Part shown: in pieces, positions 35,106-47,033 of the stretch
Numbering within the stretch: the stretch's first letter is position 1
How the letters are laid out: the number at the start of each line of letters is the position of its first letter
Origin: Paraescarpia echinospica
Lineage: Eukaryota > Annelida > Polychaeta > Sabellida > Siboglinidae
DNA: 64,000 nt
Direction of reading: 5' to 3'
NCBI GenBank assembly: GCA_020002185.1
Contig: CM034532.1
Location: 53,223,430 to 53,287,429 of the forward strand
Made by a program: the position numbers and the translations under genes
The notes under the pieces: model-generated
The model's input: only the letters and a program-made list of their open reading frames with translations
Database searches by the model: none
Told to the model about the DNA's origin: nothing

Positions 35106-36030
35106 CATTGCATTTATAGGTGACTAACAGTTAATTACAGAAAAATATCCACCAAATTAGGTTTTGACTGGTTTTGACCAGTTTTAACCACTTTTTAAGG
35201 GAAATTGGCCCGGCTTTAACCTGGTTAAAGAGAGGGATTACATGATTACCACATCCATGTCATGTTTCACCACTGCTGGCAAGTCCGATTTCTCGGCAAA
35301 CAAGGGCAGCTTTGCTGATATTGATGATATAGATATTGACGCAGAGATTCTCAAAACTCAAGACGCACTGTCCTGTTGCCGACGGTGAAACCTGCACACC
35401 AAGAATACGCGATGGACACACACTCGATACGGTCACGTCTCGGGTGCAGTTGGAGAAAGTCTTCTTGTTCTGCAGGACACTTACTTAACAAAACAAACAC
35501 CGACTGTCATGTCCTGTTCTCGTGTGTCTGTGTACAAAAGCAGGACAAACACCAACTGTCGTATATTATTGTTTTTGTGAAAGATGTGTTTGGTTTTTGT
35601 TTTACTTTCCACTTTCTCGCAGAACTAAATCGTTCTGGATAATCACCAAAATATGAAGGTTTCAATAAAATATGTTCTTGTTCATCATCGGTTACCGATT
35701 TGGTTGAATACAGTTAACGTGTTGGATGTTCTTGAAGCCTTATCACAAAAGTGCTTAAATGTCTTAACATAATGCACGTGAAAGGTGCACCTTGATGACA
35801 ATGTGTCAACGATATGGAAATAATTTGTGTCGTAGTGATGTGGAAAACACAAGAGAAATTACAAGTACAACTTGGTAAGAAGAATTGACAGAATGAAGAG
35901 AACGGACGAGCGAAGAATGTTGGAGCTGAGGGAGGAGGTTGGTATGTGGGCTGGACAGATAGAATGAATGGAAGAATTGTTACCGAAGAGAGCGGATCGC
36001 CTCGACGTGTAAAAGGACAGGAGAATGACC
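35106..36030. other. No supported gene
   Basis: Some short plus-strand frames, such as one with GSFADIDDIDIDAEIL near 35300, look protein-like. They are too short and lack splice context, so I do not call them. Confidence 0.3.
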
Positions 36031-36035
36031 ACGAC

Positions 36036-36425
36036 AAAGATGATAATAATAATAATAAGATAACTTCTATTGCGCCTAAAGCCTTGGAAACCAAGCTCAG
36101 AGGCGCATCAACAAAAGGGTTGGTCAATCTCAAAATCCATAAGTAGTTTTCCAGTTGTCAACAGATGTGTTAAGGCGCTAGGGAGCTACGGTGGATAAGC
36201 AAGGTTGTAAAGATACGTTTTTAAATGACGACGGAATTTTGTAATATTTTCAACTGATCTAACGCTAAGAGGAAGCATATTCCAAAGAGTTGGTGCAGCA
36301 ACAGAAAAAGCCCTAGTTCCAATCTAGGAACAAAAAGTAGGTCAGAACTAGATGATCGAAGCTGGATATATTTTCTTACAGGAGTAAGCAATAAATGCAA
36401 ATAAGATGGTTGCTTATTGGACATT
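36036..36425 (-). mobile_element. 3' end of an L2/CR1-like LINE
   Basis: The minus strand reads the last residues of a LINE polymerase (TRAFSVAAPTLWNMLPLSVR, then NITKFRRHLKTYLYNLAY) to a TAG, then about 150 bases of 3'UTR. It ends in a (TTA)n tail, seen as (TAA)n at 36042-36056. This is a short 5'-truncated insertion. Confidence 0.75.
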
Positions 36426-36787
36426 ATTATTAGAGAAATGTTGAGGGAAAGGGAGAGGAGAGGAAAATGACAGCGAGTGACAGAGGAGAGCAGAGATGGG
36501 TGGTTGAGGCAGTGGTTAAAGTACAGTGAAGAGAAAGGTTAAATAAACTGAGGAGCCAGTGTAGAGTTCAGTCTTACGTCGGACTTTCGGGGTGAAAGAG
36601 GACTGCAACATGGTGCACATTTGAAATGTGCAATGACGGAAGTAAATCGACTGTTCAAACACATGTTTTTTGCGACTGATCTGAGGATCGCCGATCAATT
36701 GGTGACACTTCACATAACTTGTGTTAATGCAAAAAACGTTTCAAACTTACATTGTAACAAACATAATCTGGCAACTCCGTCAAATAA

Positions 36788-38419
36788 CCGACCCTTTCTA
36801 TGTATTCAGAGCATGTTTACAAGGATAGTTTTGGGGTCGAAACGAGCGTCAGAATGAGTTATTGTGCAATAGTCCGATGTATCACAAACACTAGTCATCA
36901 TAGAGGAACAAGCAGTTATCTTACGGTTCCACATTAATTAAATTTTATTCAAAACAATGAATGCGAATGAGCCTACAAGTCGACTAGGTATCGCCGAGCT
37001 TGGGCTCGTTTTCAGAATAATGATATCGAATGCAACCAACGGGAGATAATGTACACCAATATATATACATAGCAAACTTATATCGTATCCAGCTACAAAA
37101 AATAACGTGCACAATCTCATAATATCACTAGAATATCGATGTATGAAGGAGGAGTTGTACAATTTATCATAACAACTTAATCAGTCAGCGAATTTCTGTC
37201 AGTCCTGCTAGCTCAGTTGGTAAAGGCGTTGGTTCCTTGGTATTTATTTTGTTATCGGGCGACGCCGGTTCAATCCTGACACCAAACCATTGATTTTCTT
37301 TAAACTTTTTTTTTAAATGTTTTCACCAAGTAATATAAACGAAATCATTTTGTATACTATGATGCACTGTTTGTAATTATTTCTGTAATAATTATTTATT
37401 CACCACAAAAATATGTTAATTATATATAACAATGTTTCTAAATTGTATTTATCCAGACAGATCCCCATTTGTTTTCACATATATAACTACAATATATTAC
37501 CGTACAATATATATATACAGTTAATAAATTATGTATCCATTACATTATATTTGTTTGGATAAATAAAATTTAGAAACATCGTTATATAATTTCTGTTTTA
37601 ATTTTTGTGGCGAATAAATAATTACTACAAAAATAAAAATATTTTATAAACAGTGCATCATTGTATAAAAATGATTTGGTTTATATTACTTGGTGAAAAA
37701 ATAAACAAAAAAAGAGTAAAGAAAATCAATGGTTTGGTGTCTGGATTGAACCGGCGTCGCCTGATTACAAAATAAATGCCAAGGACCAACAGAAATTCGC
37801 TGACTAATTTAAGTTGTTATGATAAATTGTACAACTCCTCCTTCATACATTGATATTCTAGTGATATTATACACTTATACACGTTATTTTCTGTAGCTGG
37901 ATACAATATATGTTTGTTATGTATGTTTATTGGTGTAGATTACCTCCCGTTGGTTGCATCCGATATAATTATTCTAAAAACGAGCTCAAGCTCGACGAAA
38001 CCTAGTCGACTTGTAGGACCATTCGCATTCATTGTTTTAAATAAAATTGGATTCATGTGGAACCGTAAGATAACTGCTTGTTCCTCTATGATGACTAGTG
38101 TTTGTATTACATCGGAATATCGCATAACTAATTTTGACGCTCGTTTCAACCCGAAAGCTATCCTTGTAAACATGCTCTGAATGAATGGAAAGGGTCGGCC
38201 TGATGCGACTATGAAGTCATATGTGACGACACATCTCGGCATCCCGAAAAGCGCGGCAAAAATATGCATATTCGAAAATGTCCGGATGCACAGCATAAAA
38301 TGTGGAATTTCTAATTCATTGAACTTTTTAATTTTTTTAATTTTGCTTGGTGGACATGGAAATAGATAGCAGGATGTAAGATAATATGAATTCAAGCCAT
38401 GTATGTTTTTATTCCCTTT
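36788..38419. mobile_element. Foldback (large palindromic) element, copy B
   Basis: The second copy of the 31.15-kb element has inverted arms at 36788-37493 and about 37494-38199, followed by the same asymmetric tail (38220-38419). The left arm keeps a tRNA-like sequence at 37200-37280 (CTAGCTCAGTTGGTA and GACGCCGGTTCAATCC). The right arm has lost its A box by a deletion near 37790. Homology to copy A starts only at GACCCTTTCTATG on the left and ends at TTATTCCCTTTAA on the right in both copies, which marks the likely unit ends. Confidence 0.8.
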
Positions 38420-38695
38420 AATTTGGACTACGTCTCAACAAATTATGCTAATAATGAAAGAACTGTCTTGGAGGATTGGAAGTCAACTGAACATCACAAT
38501 CCAAATAAGAGATTCTGGATAACTCTGTTGCAATTCCAGAGACGTTTATTAAGCTGTATTAGTAAAACAGTGTATATGTGTCCTGCTGTTTACCTTAGTA
38601 GTATATATAACGTTCGAACCCCATTTAGAATGATAACATAAATGGGCAATGCACAATAACTACATCAAAGTGCCAGCAACAGTAGAGACAATATG
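38420..38695. other. No feature seen
   Basis: Short non-coding spacer between foldback copy B and the 29-bp array. Confidence 0.4.
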
Positions 38696-38697
38696 CT

Positions 38698-39448
38698 CGA
38701 GTAAGACCCCACGGCTACACACAGCTTGAGTATAACCCCACAGCTACACACAGCTTGAGTAAAACCCCACGGCTACACACAGCTTGAGTATAGCCCCACG
38801 GCTACACACAGCTTGAGTATAGCCCCATGGCTACACACAGCTTGAGTATAGCCCCATGGCTACACAGAGATTGAGTATAACCCCACGGCTACACACAGCT
38901 TGAGTATAGCCCCACGGCTACACACAGCTTGAGTATAGCCCCACGGCTACACACAGTTTGAGTATAGCCCCATGGCTACACACAGCTTGAGTATAGCCCC
39001 ACGGCTACACACAGCTTGAGTAAAACCCCACGGCTACACACAGCTTGAGTATAGCCCCACGGCTACACACAGCTTGAGTATAGCCCCATGGCTACACACA
39101 GCTTGAGTATAGCCCCATGGCTACACAGAGATTGAGTATAACCCCACGGCTACACACAGCTTGAGTATAGCCCCACGGCTACACACAGCTTGAGTATAGC
39201 CCCACGGCTACACACAGCTTGAGTATAGCCCCATGGCTACACACAGCTTGAGTATAGCCCCACGGCTACACACAGCTTGAGTAAAACCCCACGGCTACAC
39301 ACAGCTTGAGTATAGCCCCACGGCTACACACAGCTTGAGTATAGCCCCATGGCTACACACAGCTTGAGTATAGCCCCACGGCTACACACAGCTTGAGTAT
39401 AGCCCCATGGCTACACACAGCTTGAGTATAGCCCCATGGCTACACCAT
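38698..39448. repeat. 29-bp minisatellite, about 26 units
   Basis: The unit is AGCCCCACGGCTACACACAG plus CTTGAGTAT. A marked variant (CACAGAGATTG) recurs at about 38862 and 39123, 261 bases (nine units) apart, together with its neighbouring variants. This indicates a block duplication within the array. Confidence 0.95.
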
Positions 39449-39789
39449 AGCAACATACACGTGTATCTTCCCTTAATGCTCTCCCCAGCAATCATACACC
39501 ATTTCAAAATATGTTGTCTGAAACACTTTCTTGCAAGAAGTGAGTTACGTTTCAGTTTGCTACAGTTGTCTACTGTAGCTCCTACCAACTTCAATGTCTG
39601 CTACATTAACAAAACATAATACGTACTTGATGCATATAATATCCTGCCTCGTCAGTAGAGTTCTCAACATGTAAACAATGATATCCTTATATACATAAAA
39701 TGTTGATAGAGATAATGCATGTTAATCACTATAAGTAGCCACTAGGTCATCTTTATAAATATAAAACACTGTAATCTAAAAAAAGTGAA

Positions 39790-40255
39790 ACTTGTATTGA
39801 CTGACTGAATATCTGCCTTGACTAACAGTCAGAATATCTGTCCAATTTAGCAGTCACAATATCTGTCCTTTTTGACAGTCAAGAATATCTGTCCTCTCCG
39901 ACAGACAAAATATCTGTCCTGGTTGACAGTCGAAATATCTGTCCTGTTTGATAGCCACAATATCTGTCCTGTCTTGACAGTAAAAAATCTGTCCTGTCCG
40001 ACAGTCGGTTCACATGTCAGGACAGCAAATATCTGTCTGTCAGTAAGAATATCTGTCAAGATTGGTGGTCAGAATATGTCTGGCAGAAAGTATACCTGTT
40101 AGATTGGCAATTTGAATATAGGTACTCAGTATCTGTCCTAATTGAGAATACGTCCTGGTTGCCAGCAGGAATATCTGTCCTGCCTGGCAGTCAGAATATG
40201 TCCTGTCCTGCAGTCAACAGTCTTATCTGACAAACAGGACATGTCCTGCCTCTTG
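39790..40255. repeat. Degenerate tandem repeat containing AATATCTGTCCT
   Basis: About 15 irregular units of 22-30 bases carry (G)AATATCTGTCCT followed by TTGACAGTC or a close variant. The flanks 39450-39790 and 40256-40800 show no supported feature. Confidence 0.8.
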
Positions 40256-40809
40256 TCCTTGCTGATGTGACTATTTACACACTGGCAAGAAGACCAACGT
40301 CCTGCCACACATATCAGACAGCCAGCTTTTATACACAGTACAGCATAACTTTGTTGCACCCAATTCCTGCTGTTAAAACAAATAAAATTAGACAGATAAA
40401 TATCTCTGGCAAATTACAAGAAAACTGAATTTTCGTGCTAGAATTATCCTTCGTGTTTACTTTGGGATGTTGCCCTATCACCAGGAAAAGTTAAAACTTA
40501 TATAAACTAATTGAAGAGGAAAATAAATCAAACATTTGCATTGTTGAAATAAAACCTGTCAGGCAGTAACTGTAAGAAACCAGCAGATCATGTCAGTAGA
40601 GAACTTATGTTTAGCTAATGTATTTTAGACTTGGTTCTGTTGTGAACTGAAATACAAATTTAAGATTAACAAACAGCCATTCCATGGCTGCTTCATACAA
40701 CAAACATAAACGCAATAATAAATAACAACAAAACCGGAATTATGAGAGGAATGTTTTAACAGAATAATTGCTTGCAGTGTAAAGAAATTAACAAGTATAG
40801 ACAATAAGT

Positions 40810-41145
40810 ATTACATTCAGTCCAACAGTTATTACATTCAGTCCAACATTTATTACATTCAGTCCAATAGGTATTACATTCAGTCCAACATTTATTACAT
40901 TCAGTCCAACAGGTATTACATTCAGTCCAACATTTATTACATTCAGTCCAACAGGTATTACATTCAGTCCAACAGTTATTGCATTCAGTCCAACAGTTAT
41001 TACACCCAGTTCAACAGTTATTACATCCAGTCCAACAGTTATTACATTCAGTCCAACATTTATTACATTCAGTCCAACATATAATACATTCAGTCCAACA
41101 GTTATTACATTCAGTCCAACACATAATACATTCAGTCCAATATGT
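40810..41145. repeat. 21-bp minisatellite, about 16 units
   Basis: The unit is CATTCAGTCCAACAGTTATTA with CATTTATTA variants. The latter read AATAAA on the minus strand, the transcription direction of the SYK gene whose stop codon is about 1.2 kb away. Several potential polyadenylation signals therefore lie in this array. Confidence 0.9.
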
Positions 41146-41599
41146 TTTAAGAGCTAATGTATTCAGTGACTCGAAACAGTTTTACACAATTCCCTTCCGA
41201 CACACTTAGGAAACTTGGCAAACTGTTGAGCAGTCTTCCTGTCAATATATTTAAGGACGGGTCTCCCCAAAAATAATGACTGATGCCTCAGACTAGCCAC
41301 TATAGAGATTGCTCACCACATTCCTTTTAAACAAGCACACATTCTCAGCATGATTTGTTATCCTGATTTTGACACATTTGGCTGTTCCTGCAGAATGTTC
41401 TGTTCAGTGTTGTTCATTTTGAACCATTTTTGAAACACATGTAACGACCCTCAGGAGCCGTGTAATGCCATGCTTAATTAGGTTCGACTGATGCTGAAAT
41501 GACATCTGTCCCAGCAGTGCATTCTTAAATATCAGCTTCAGATATCCTTTACTTATTAAATATGAGTGCTCCACACTGTGATAATGTGGACAACATATT

Positions 41600-41870
41600 T
41601 ATAAATTAGTTTATGTTATGCATTAATGTTACAATATGAACATGACACATGTCTAAGTATTAATGTTCCGTAACAAGTGGCTACATGAACATGACATGTA
41701 TGTGTTTGAAATATGAATGTTCCATATTGCATTGCAATATGAACATAACACACATGCACATATTTCAGTATGAATGTTCTGCACTGTGTTGTAGTTTGAA
41801 CATGACACACATGCATGGTTCTGTATGAATGTTCCACATCACGTGAACGCATTTTGGCAGACAAGTACCA
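41600..41870. repeat. Degenerate repeat (TGAATGTTC...AACATGACACATG)
   Basis: Four to five diverged units of about 55-60 bases contain GAATGTTC(C/T), then a short variable piece, then AACATGACACA. The 41150-41600 stretch before it shows no feature. Confidence 0.6.
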
Positions 41871-42004
41871 AGAATAAAAAATCACACAGCATACTGTGTG
41901 CCTAGTGCATTGTGGGTCCTGCCTTTGAGTGGCATCACCTACCAGCATATGCATGTGCATCTTGCTAAATTCAACACAGAAGGAACCGATTCACACAACT
42001 AAGA

Positions 42005-42325
42005 ATTGTCATCATATTCACAACAATCGTCACGGCGACGAGTCATTGTTTTTACATGTAAACAATCGTTATGGAGACGAGTCATTGTCATTAGATGAAC
42101 AACAATCATCATGGTGACGAGACGTTGTCATTACATGTACAACAATCGTCATGACGACGAGTCATTATCGTTTGATGTACATCAGTCGTCATGGCGACAA
42201 GTCATTTTCATTACATGTACAACAGTCATCATGACGATGAGTCATTGTCATTACATGTACAACAGTCGCCATGGCCACGAGTCATTGTCATTACATGTAC
42301 AACAGTTGTCATGGCGACAGGTCAC
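42005..42325. repeat. 42-bp minisatellite just past the SYK stop codon
   Basis: About seven units of a 42-base repeat contain CGAGTCATTGTCATTACATG and ACAACAGTCGTCATGG. It begins 12 bases beyond the SYK stop codon in the transcribed direction, so it forms most of the proximal 3'UTR unless transcripts end very early. Confidence 0.85.
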
Positions 42326-42336
42326 TGTCAGCCAAA

Positions 42337-42394
42337 TCATTTAGTTCTGCGTAGAAGGTCCACAATCTCCTTGAAGGTTGGTCTCTCGTCCTTC
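42337..42394 (-). CDS. SYK: SYK coding exon 14: kinase C-terminus and stop
   Basis: The exon encodes [18 protein letters not shown] and a TGA at 42337-42339. The RPTF motif marks the final kinase helix. The protein ends directly after it, without the extra C-terminal tyrosines seen in vertebrate SYK. The acceptor is GTGTTTGCAG. Confidence 0.9.
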
Positions 42395-45300
42395 CTGCAA
42401 ACACATAGACACAAGATCAGGGGGCATGCACACAGTAAATAGATATGCAAACTGTCTACACAAACCTTCCAAGTTGACTCAAGCAGATCTCCCTCCACAC
42501 GAAACCCTATGGCGGGACATTTTTCAAAAAGGTTTAACAAATATGTATTATGTTGGTGACGCCACCTATTGTATGTATTTTAATTATTTTATACAAAAAA
42601 CACGAACATATGCAACTGAAGTGATTTTGTTGGCTTTACTCATTTTCTTACATCCATAATTCATTAAATTGTATTGTACAATTATAAATCTAATTATAAT
42701 CAGATACGATAAAAGTGAGAGATTTTTGTCTGAAAGCTGGAGATGTGAAGGGTGTCTAAAACTTGGAATAAAAAGTGTGAGATCTGCTGCCATATCGGGG
42801 CACCTGAAAGGTCTGTCTACATTTACACCAAAACTAAATCAGAATTACCCTGGTAGCCATCTCCATGATGCAGCATGCTAGGAAGGGTTCCACACTAAAA
42901 ATAGCTTTGTAGTTGGACCCTACCAGAGAATTTTCAACACGGAGGGATACTGAGTACATGAAACAAACATTGCACTAACACAAGACACTCACTTGAATGG
43001 TCAACATCACTCCATGATACTACATCAGTGAAACACTAATACAAGATACTCACTTCAATGGTCAACATCTCCATGATACTTCATCAGTGAAACACTAATA
43101 CAAGATACTCACTTCAACTGTCAACATCTCCATGATGCTTCATAAATGAGACACTAACATAAGACATTTACTTGAACTGCCAACATTGCTCCATGACACT
43201 GTATCAGTGAGACACTAATACAAGACACTCACTAATACAAGAACCGAGACACTAATACAAGACACTCACTTGAACTGCCAACATCGCTCCATGATTGCGT
43301 ACACTGCACTAGGACATTTCGGTGGCTTCAGCAGACGCCTGCCTCGTTCAATCTGACTGAGGATATCGCTGCCTCGGAGACCCTAAAACACAACCTCACA
43401 ATGACGGCAGCCTTAGCACGCTACATGCATGCAGCATACACACATTCTCACAAGTCTTGCACAACTGTTTGGAATATACAAACTACCTGCTAGTGACACA
43501 GCTCAAAGCAAACAGTTACATGCATGGCCAATGATTTGTTTAAAGGTAATCTGTCACTTCCTCAATTTATGCACACAGTGACAATATATGTGTATGGGTC
43601 ATGCCAAGGTGGGACAAGAAATGGTGTACACTATAACACTATCTAAAACATTAATTTCACAAATACAGTGACAAACGGCAAATTTATAACATTTTGTGAT
43701 ATAACATATCTGTTGATGAATGATCACTTTCCACAGACGCCATGTTGATTTTAATTGACAGACACAGACAGACATTTACAAGTTCCGTCTCTCGGTCACA
43801 TCTTCCGCTGAGCTGATCTGTCTGATGCCAGTAGTGCATTTTATTTACATTGAACAGTTTTAAAGGTTTGATGCTTTATTGCATAAATGAATTTATGCAA
43901 ATCAACAAGTTGCATAACAGATTTGATGCAATTGGCAGAGCAAGTCTTCCGCAGGCGCTGGCCTGTGTGCTTGAGTCAATAACAGCTCCTGGATTATCTC
44001 ACCAGATCAGATTACTCCCTAAGATAATCCACCAATCACAGCACTGGATTAGTCCTGATGTCTTATCACTCCGGTCAAGCAGTTACCCGGTGGTAGACGT
44101 GTTTTACATTCACTGATAATTTGAAATCCTCCCTCCTCCCCACCTTTCTTCCTTTCATTGAATGTGTAGGTATTCAATATAATACTGCTGGAAAATGTCC
44201 TAACGCTTTCCCCACAATCCTTTGCAGTATAGATAAACATGGGGTTTATCCTCTATTAGTTTGTGTTTATGGGGTTTTGGTGCACTGACAGGCTTCCTCT
44301 TTTTCCATCGATAATTGAAATTAGGTTTATATAGGTTAAGCGAATTAGCCCCACCTTGCTAAGTAGAATTTGTGTTTTTGGTGGGGAATGTATGTATTCT
44401 TTATACATGTAGAGTTTTTAGTCCATTACAAGGTAGGGACGAATCATGTATATTGTTATTGTCAAGATTGCAGGAATGTGGGATCTGAAAAACCAGAAGG
44501 GTGACACTGTACAAAGGTTCAGTGTCGTATCAGGTTTGGATTTTAGAGCTCACATTCCTATTAATGTCATTCCCAAAACTGGCTGCAACTTCAAAAAATA
44601 AACGTCATTCATTTGGCCAATTTCGATTCTCTGCTACTTTGGACTTGTGTTGTTTATTGCATAAAAGGTTTGATGTACTGTAATTATTTGAAAGTGTTTT
44701 CATGTAATCTACTTTGGGATGACACATCTCAACAGAAACCATTGGCAAGTGATTCCATGAAGGCTCTGGCTTAAGTAAAGAGTCATTTATACATCCACAT
44801 GTGCTGAGAAGGATGCCAAAACACTGCCAAGTCTGCTGACATAGTTCTGATTTTCTCTCATTGTTGAGATTTGACCTCTGTGGAGAGAACATTTGTGACC
44901 CAACTTAACGAAATGTGTCGCATGTCGGAAATTTTTAATATTGAGTTATTAGTAGCATTGGAAAGAGCAGAATCTCTGCTTTCACCTGGTGTATCATGTA
45001 AGAAGATATCTTAATTCTAACTGAAGTTATGGCTTAACAAACACAAGGTGTATCATGTAAGAAGATATCTTAATTCTAACTGAAGTTATGGCTTAACAAA
45101 CACATGGTGTATCATGTAAGAAGATATCTTAATTCTAACTGAAGTTATGGCTTAACAAACACAAGGTGTATCATGTAAGAAGATATCTTAATTCTAACTG
45201 AAGTTATGGCTTAACAAACACAAGGTGTATCATGTAAGAAGATATCTTAATTCTAACTGAAGTTATGGCTTAACAAACACATGGTGTATCATGTAAGAAG

Positions 45301-46982
45301 ATATCTTAATTCTAACTGAAGTTATGGCTTAACAAACACATGGTGTATCATGTAAGAAGATATCATAATTCTAACTGAAGTTATGGCTTAACAAACACAT
45401 GGTGTATCATGTAAGAAGATATCTTAATTCTAACTGAAGTTATGGCTTAACAAACACACGGTGTATCATGTAAGAAGATATCTTAATTCTAACTGAAGTT
45501 ATGGCTTAACAAACAAGGTGTATCATGTAAGAAGATATCTTAATTCTAACTGAAGTTATGGCTTAACAAACACATGGTGTATCATGTAAGAAGATATCTT
45601 AATTCTAACTGAAGTTATGGCTTAACAAACACAGGTGTATCATGTAAAAAGATATCTTAATTCTAACTGAAGTTATGGCTTAACAAACACAGGTGTATCA
45701 TGTAAGAAGATATCTTAATTCTAACTGAAGTTATGGCTTAACAAACACAAGGTGTATCATGTAAGAAGATATCTTAATTCTAACTGAAGTTATGGCTTAA
45801 CAAACACATGGTGTATCATGTAAGAAGATATCTTAATTCTAACTGAAGTTATGGCTTAACAAACACATGGTGTATCATGTAAGAAGATATCTTAATTCTA
45901 ACTGAAGTTATGGCTTAACAAACACATGTGGGGTAGAAACTTTAAAACCCAGAAAACGGCCGTCAAAGTTGATGCAAAATATTCGTTGTTTCATGAAATG
46001 TACCTTAGTTACTGTGGACAGATCTAGCTAAAATGTTGTGCTCGTCAGGCTCGCTTCCATCCATTAAGTCTTCCAAAAAATACTCCTCGATCAAACTGTC
46101 AATCTGTGCACGATCACTTCCATCCGAATTTAACAGCTTCACCACGTTAAACGCCGTTCTTCACGTCTTCTTAATCGTTATCTGGGTCAGCAGTGACACG
46201 GTGAAATACATTGTGCACATGCGTGTGTTTACAGATTATGTAAATGACCCATCACTGAACCAATGAGAACAGTTGCCTGGGTCACGCAGTTGCTGTTGCT
46301 ACCACGTGATCCAAATTGTTTACACAGCTGGCGTAAACAGGGGGCATCTTCCAAGCTCTCTGGAGGTCACAGAATGTAGTTATTAGCATATTTGTGCCCA
46401 TATATAGGAAGATGACGCGTCAAGCTTCATGGTGATATCCCATATGTTAGGAGCGTCCCAAAATTAGCAGTTGCGAATGCGCGCAATTACTGGCATTGTC
46501 GGCGTTATTTTAAGGAAATCGAGCGGAACACTTCGCACAGCTCTACAAAAATCGCTTTAAAATACACAAAACAGAGTTAATTAGAGGGTAGCTAGAGTAG
46601 CAATCGATAAAACAAATACCAAAGAATAATTTTCAGGAGAAATTTCAAAATCGATGGATTCGCGATTTGTTCACATAAACGGCATTTACGGAAAATCAGA
46701 TTTGCCGACATCCGACTCATTTCGTTAAGATGGGTCACATTTAATTATACAATGTATGTGAAGAACGAGCTGAAGTTGCTGTGCAATACACAAGTAGTTA
46801 CCTTGTATGGTTTCTCGCCATAAGACGTCGCCTCCCAAAGTGTGATGCCATAGCTCCACACGTCTGAACTTGAGTCAAACTTGAAGTAGTAGATACACTC
46901 TGGAGCATACCACTTGAGGGGCCACTTGCCGGCTGTCTTCGCCTGCAGCCAACAACAACAACTGTCACTGCATCTCTTGCCT

Positions 46983-47033
<51 letters not shown>

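Larger units (their letters stand above)
44895..46738. mobile_element. TIR DNA transposon remnant in SYK intron 12
   Basis: The ends are inverted repeats. The left end begins GTGACCCAACTTAACGAAAT and the right end, read inward on the minus strand, GTGACCCATCTTAACGAAAT. About 33 of the first 37 bases match. The element is flanked by ATTT on both sides (44891-44894 and 46739-46742), a likely 4-bp target-site duplication. Inside are a 59-bp minisatellite and a minus-strand coding remnant near 46040-46180. The superfamily is not assigned. Confidence 0.75.

Noticed and set aside
38698..39448. A CRISPR-like array
   Set aside because: The units are directly adjacent tandem repeats with no unique spacers, in an animal genome.
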